Shown here: one piece after another, positions 59,701-64,000 of the stretch | Layout of the letters: each line of letters begins with the position of its first letter | How positions within the stretch are numbered: the stretch's first letter is position 1 | Source: Lagopus muta | Lineage: Eukaryota; Chordata; Aves; Galliformes; Phasianidae | Length of the DNA: 64,000 nt | Assembly: GCF_023343835.1 (NCBI RefSeq) | Contig: NC_064437.1 | Location: 14,806,501 to 14,870,500, forward strand | Direction: 5' to 3' | Notes under the pieces: generated by a model | The model's database searches: none | The model's input: the letters and a program-made list of their open reading frames with translations, nothing else | Told to the model about the DNA's origin: nothing | Translations under genes and position numbers: made by a program

Positions 59701-62435
59701 TAATACTCATTCTTTATCTGATATCCTGTGGGAATATGATGTAAACAGTCTTCATTCAAAAAATCTGCAGAAACTGTGTGTGTTCTGAATGCGGTATCCT
59801 CTGCACTGAATCATCCACCCCACTTTAACGAATTCTGCAAGAGAGCATGAATCAGTGTTTCAAGTGTGCATCTATATAAAATCTATTTGCAGCTTTTAAC
59901 TTTACCTAGTAGGTCTTAAGAGGAACACTGAAAGTGAAGAAGAGGAGCTTGTCCTTGTCCTACCTACCTAAAAACACACAGAATAAGATTGCCTGGGTGT
60001 AATTATCAAGGCCTTGCTTAGGCATTGCTTTCACTGATGTTGCTGTTTGGTTTTGGTTTTTTTTTTTGAGAGTTACTCATAATTTCCCATGTTTCTGTTT
60101 TTTCATAAAATCATGGTGTTCCTTTCAAATGTATAGAACTTAAGCCACTAATATACTTGTATTTCTTATACTGGGGGAAAAAAAACAACTAGAAATGGTA
60201 CTTTACATTTTTCCTGTAGGAGTTATTCTAACTGAGGTCAAGGGACATGTCAGGAGAAGGAATGCAGGCTGCCCTGTTCTGACTGAGCTGCTCTCTCTGT
60301 AGCTAACGCTGCTGTGCAGCTTCTGGGCTACAAGCTTGTCCTCTGGACTGTGCCAGGCAACTCTCCATCCCTGCTCTGGTCTAGTTCAGGATCTCTGCAC
60401 AATGGTGCCTTGCTCTGCAGTGAGGAGACGGAAGTTCACACCAGAGAGGTGCTGTGGATGTGATGGCAAAATATAGGTCTGGGGGACAAAAGTTTGGTTC
60501 CCATTTTCTAATGCATCTCCCTTGGTAGACTGGCACCTCTGCTTTTTCCTAATGTGAGTCTAGGCAAGAGATGTTTTCTGGCATACGGTGCTTTGCAGGG
60601 CTAAGCTGAAATTCTATTAATAGTTTGAGCTGACACAAACTGATGGTACAGTGCTCTCCACCCCCTCCTGTGTCTGCAGATATTTCTGCAGCTGTGCAGA
60701 CTACATGTGCATATACATGTGCAGAAGCCAAAGCACTGGCATCCTCTCTACCTGTACTGCAAATTGTAGTGTTGCCCATAGCACAACTTTGGCATGACCA
60801 GCACCCTTTCCGACGATGTGTGAACATGGCTCTGGGTGCATCACCCAGATGATAGTTTGGTTTTTAGCCCTGTTGGTAGCAATAGTGGGGTGAGCAGTAT
60901 AGACATGTGCTGTTCTTTGCAGTACGTAGATGTGGAAAGTAACTATCATGTCATTGTTTGCTATTTAAGCCTTGATAAAGCTGACTTGATAAAGTTTCTA
61001 GTTGAATATCCTTGTACTTAAAAGTGGGTTTTTATATTCCTGTCTCTCTGTGCTAGACCAAAAAGTAAACAACCAAAAGAAACAGAAACACTTTTGTATG
61101 TGGTGAGAAGGCAGATCAACAAAAGTTGGAAGTATGCAAGCACTGTGCAGTAGCCATGGTGTCACCTGGATTTGATATCTCATACCTTATTAGGAGTTGC
61201 AATCTTTACATAATAGTAATTTTTAGGACCTGAGCTATACTAGGTAAAGTTGAGAAGCAAATATTTCTAGCTCTGGAAATTACTATATTTCATACCTTGC
61301 AGATTGACCTTCTTTAAATGTCATTTTTCCTCCTCTGGTACGTTGTAGTAGAGGTTACCTGAATGAAGGGCTCTACTGGGATGTTTGCATTCATTATATC
61401 CAGAGACCATTCTGTATGGTACTTCATTTTGAAAACACCCTGCTTGTCTTGTATCTTAGACATGTTTAGTTGACATGAATCAAGGCAGCAGAATGGATTT
61501 CTTAATTAGCCTAAATGGAGATATTTCCTGTTGCTTTTGAATTCCCAGATGGGCTGTTCTTTTCACGCAAAACTGCAGAGTTTACTTGTTTAGATGGGAT
61601 ATTTGCCTCTGCCCTTATACCTAATGGCCATCAAGACATTCCTTTATTATTATTAGATGGAAGCACGAGCAAAGAGCTCTTAACACCTTCATTAGTGCTG
61701 AAATCAAGCTAAAAATGAATTTGGTTTCACAAGATAAAATCATGGGCAGATCACATCTTATGCTGAGATAATTAGTACTGTTTTGTTTCAGAGTTTTGAT
61801 ATATAGGCTTCCTGTTAGCCTGGTCTGCTTTCTTCATTCTTCTTTTCACAAACTAAAATAGCCTAGTAGCGCAGAGACCATCGGCATCACCTTTGTTCCC
61901 TTGTTCTGCTTGTATTTTGCACAATCTCCGGGAAACAATCCTATTCCTGGAAATTCACCACATTCCACACAGTTGTGTGACCTCACTGATGGTGTTCTTC
62001 AACTGTTTAAAATAATTCAGTGGAGCTTCCATTTGTGTTTGGGATTCCTGGAAGGTTTGTCACATAGTGTGCTCTAAAAATGCCATGCAGCAGATGAAGT
62101 CATGCATAGAAAAATGCATGGTTTGAACTCTAAAATTGTCACTACCCAGTCTAAAGGGGAAGTTGTCTACTGCATAGCCTGCTGGCTATTAAAGGTCTCC
62201 AGAGAAAATGCATCTTTAGCCTTTTGCTGATCAAAAGATCATCTTACCACATACCACCCAACCAACAGCTTGGATTTCCATCTCCTTAGGTTTGTGGTAT
62301 AAGGCACAATTCTCTCTCATCGCAGCTACAGGCAGGCTCCTCATAGAAACTATGTATGTACATATACATACAGTCTTCAAATACCTTTGTGTGATAGTTG
62401 TTCATATAGATTCAAGCTTATGGCAAGCTTATGGT

Positions 62436-62902
62436 CAAGAAGGCCAATGGTATCCTGGAGTGTACTAAAAGAGCATGGCCAAGAAGTCAAAGGAAGTGAT
62501 CCTCCCCTCTGCTCTGCTGTGGTGAGACCGTATCTGGTGTACTGTGTCCAGTTCTGGGTTCCTCAGTTCAAGAAAGACAGGGAACTGCTGGAGGTAGTCC
62601 AGTGAAGGGCCACAAAGATAACGAGGGTCCTGGAGCATCTCTGATGTGGGGAAAGGCTGAGACCTGAGTCTGTTCGGCCTGGAGAAGACCGAGGGGATAG
62701 ATTCGATCAATGCTTATAAATATCTAAAAGATGGTAGTCAAGTAGATGGGGCCAGGCTCTTCCTTTTTCCTTTTTTAAATATCTGGAAATATTCAAAACC
62801 CACCTGCTTACCTTCCTGTGTAACTTACTCTAAGGAACCTGCTTTAGTCAAGTTGGAAGCAGATGATCTCCAAAGGTTCCTTCCAACCTCACTCTGTGAT
62901 AC
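62436..62902 (+). mobile_element. CR1 LINE 3' fragment with an internal non-CR1 gap
   Basis: Plus-sense CR1. It starts AAGGCCAATGGTATCCTGGA and carries the reverse-transcriptase end ([15 protein letters not shown], then DRELLEVVQ before an in-frame stop). TTCGGCCTGGAGAAGACCGA and a terminal GGTTCCTTCCAACCTCACTC with CTGTGATAC follow. Between about 62762 and 62846 the sequence does not look like CR1 and the expected 3' UTR segment is missing. This implies a deletion or replacement inside the copy. Confidence 0.88.
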
Positions 62903-64000
62903 CTGCATACCTCAAGAGGCTGTTACAAGTTTCCTAACACTGCTCACAACTTCTTCAGGGACTCTGTCCATTGGGGCTTTTGCAGCAAAGAAGTGCTGCA
63001 TCAGTGAAGTATGCTGTCTTTTGGATTGCTTCCCTGCTAAATTAGTATGAAGTAACCAGAGCTGAAATTGTGAACTTAAACTTATATTTTTGGCATTTTT
63101 CTTCCCAGAGTTGGAATCAAATTGATTTGTAATAAAGTGCAAGGCTAATACACGTGACTGAAAGAATCTTTTAACCATGGGCAAGTCTGAACATAAATAA
63201 TGGCAATGGGCTCAGAGGCATTCCACATAAGCAAATGTCAGATGATGAAGTTTCATATGAAGCACAGCACAGGATGTATGCTGACTTCCCTTGCTGGAAG
63301 TAGTGTTGATCTGGACCTGTGTCACACACGTGTAAGCGTAAAATGTCTGTTCATGAGGTGCAAGAGTTTAGTCTAATGATGCTAAGGAGAATGTTGGGAC
63401 CTGTTTTCTGTCATTACAGTACTGATTTGAAGAATGATAATAGCACTAAGCTAGGATGATGTGAAGATTTTCCTTCTGCTGTATTTCCTCTTGCAACAGG
63501 ATGCCTTGCAAGCTGTAGTTTCACACTGGGTGTGGAAATCAGACGAGATCATAATTTTAGTGTGTAATATCTCAGTGATGCTTAGTACTACAAATTCAAA
63601 ACACGATTACTTTCATCTGATGAAACACTTCTGCATCAAGAGTCCCACAGCTCTTAGAGCTTCTGAGATCCCAGAGGCGCTACCAAACAACACTTTGCTT
63701 TTTGTTCCTTATCAACTATGATCGTATCAGATAAGTATCTTTGCAGGTAAATTGGTAGCTCATACCCTATCCATGAGGGTCCTGTCCTCCTCTCTCCTGC
63801 CAGGCACCACATTTCAGAGTCATTCAGTGGTTTGGTATTTCTCAATGTTGATCTGTTCCAGCAATTAACACAAAACATTTTAAGTTTAGGCAGCCAAGAT
63901 CACTGCTGTGTTTTAGTACTTTCTAATTTTGAGGACCTATTCTAATCCTGATCCTTTCCTGGCTAATGAGCATACCATGTGTCTGATTGCTTAGGTTCCT
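62903..64000. other. Intergenic sequence at the right edge
   Basis: About 1.1 kb with no recognised gene, repeat or promoter. Open frames here are short and have no family resemblance. Confidence 0.55.

Larger units (their letters stand above)
50951..62435. other. Intergenic region right of LRRC8B
   Basis: About 11.5 kb without a recognisable gene. In birds and mammals LRRC8C follows LRRC8B, but none of its exons is visible here. It contains the inverted repeat at 53113-53208 and an (AT)n tract at 53679-53741. A GC-richer patch at 60240-60850 has overlapping antisense frames without family resemblance. Confidence 0.55.

Noticed and set aside
60549-60949. Overlapping 80-90 codon frames on both strands
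   Set aside because: No splice or start context and no family resemblance. They mirror each other on opposite strands in a GC-richer patch.
1-64000. tRNA, snRNA, CRISPR arrays, riboswitches, operons
   Set aside because: I looked for tRNA box B-like and U6-like motifs and found none convincing. The prokaryotic categories do not apply to this vertebrate sequence.

Overview
The window is vertebrate nuclear DNA, almost certainly avian. It has AT-rich non-coding sequence, CpG-island promoters, spliced genes with GT-AG introns, and several 3' fragments of the CR1 LINE typical of birds. The gene order (a probable GTF2B promoter edge, KYAT3 on the minus strand, LRRC8B on the plus strand) fits a bird chromosome syntenic with human 1p22. 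I cannot separate chicken from a related bird using the sequence alone. No bacterial, phage or CRISPR features were seen.

Bases 1-190 are the edge of a CpG island, probably the promoter of a minus-strand gene lying off the left end (GTF2B by synteny). From about 22.3 kb down to about 2.4 kb the minus strand carries KYAT3, kynurenine aminotransferase 3. I reconstructed 13 coding exons with consistent phases. They give a 453-residue protein with a mitochondrial-type leader, a PLP lysine and the other family motifs. A CpG-island promoter with CCAAT, GC-box and ETS-like sites lies at 22.25-22.4 kb.

From 22.9 to 31.9 kb lies a short intergenic stretch holding one unexplained protein-like ORF. The CpG island at 31.9-33.2 kb is the promoter of LRRC8B on the plus strand. 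The gene has two non-coding exons and two coding exons giving 801 residues. This is a subunit of the LRRC8 volume-regulated anion channel, with four membrane segments and a C-terminal leucine-rich repeat domain. A poly(A) signal at 50.8 kb is followed by a G-rich tract.

From 51 to 64 kb I see no gene, only an (AT)n tract, a perfect 24-bp inverted repeat and a CR1 fragment. The two genes are metabolically unrelated and act independently. I found no new multi-gene system. The most noteworthy items are a possible hairpin over a KYAT3 5' splice site, two perfect or near-perfect inverted repeats, the unidentified ORF near 29 kb, and the direct KYAT3-LRRC8B adjacency, without the GBP cluster present at this place in mammals.
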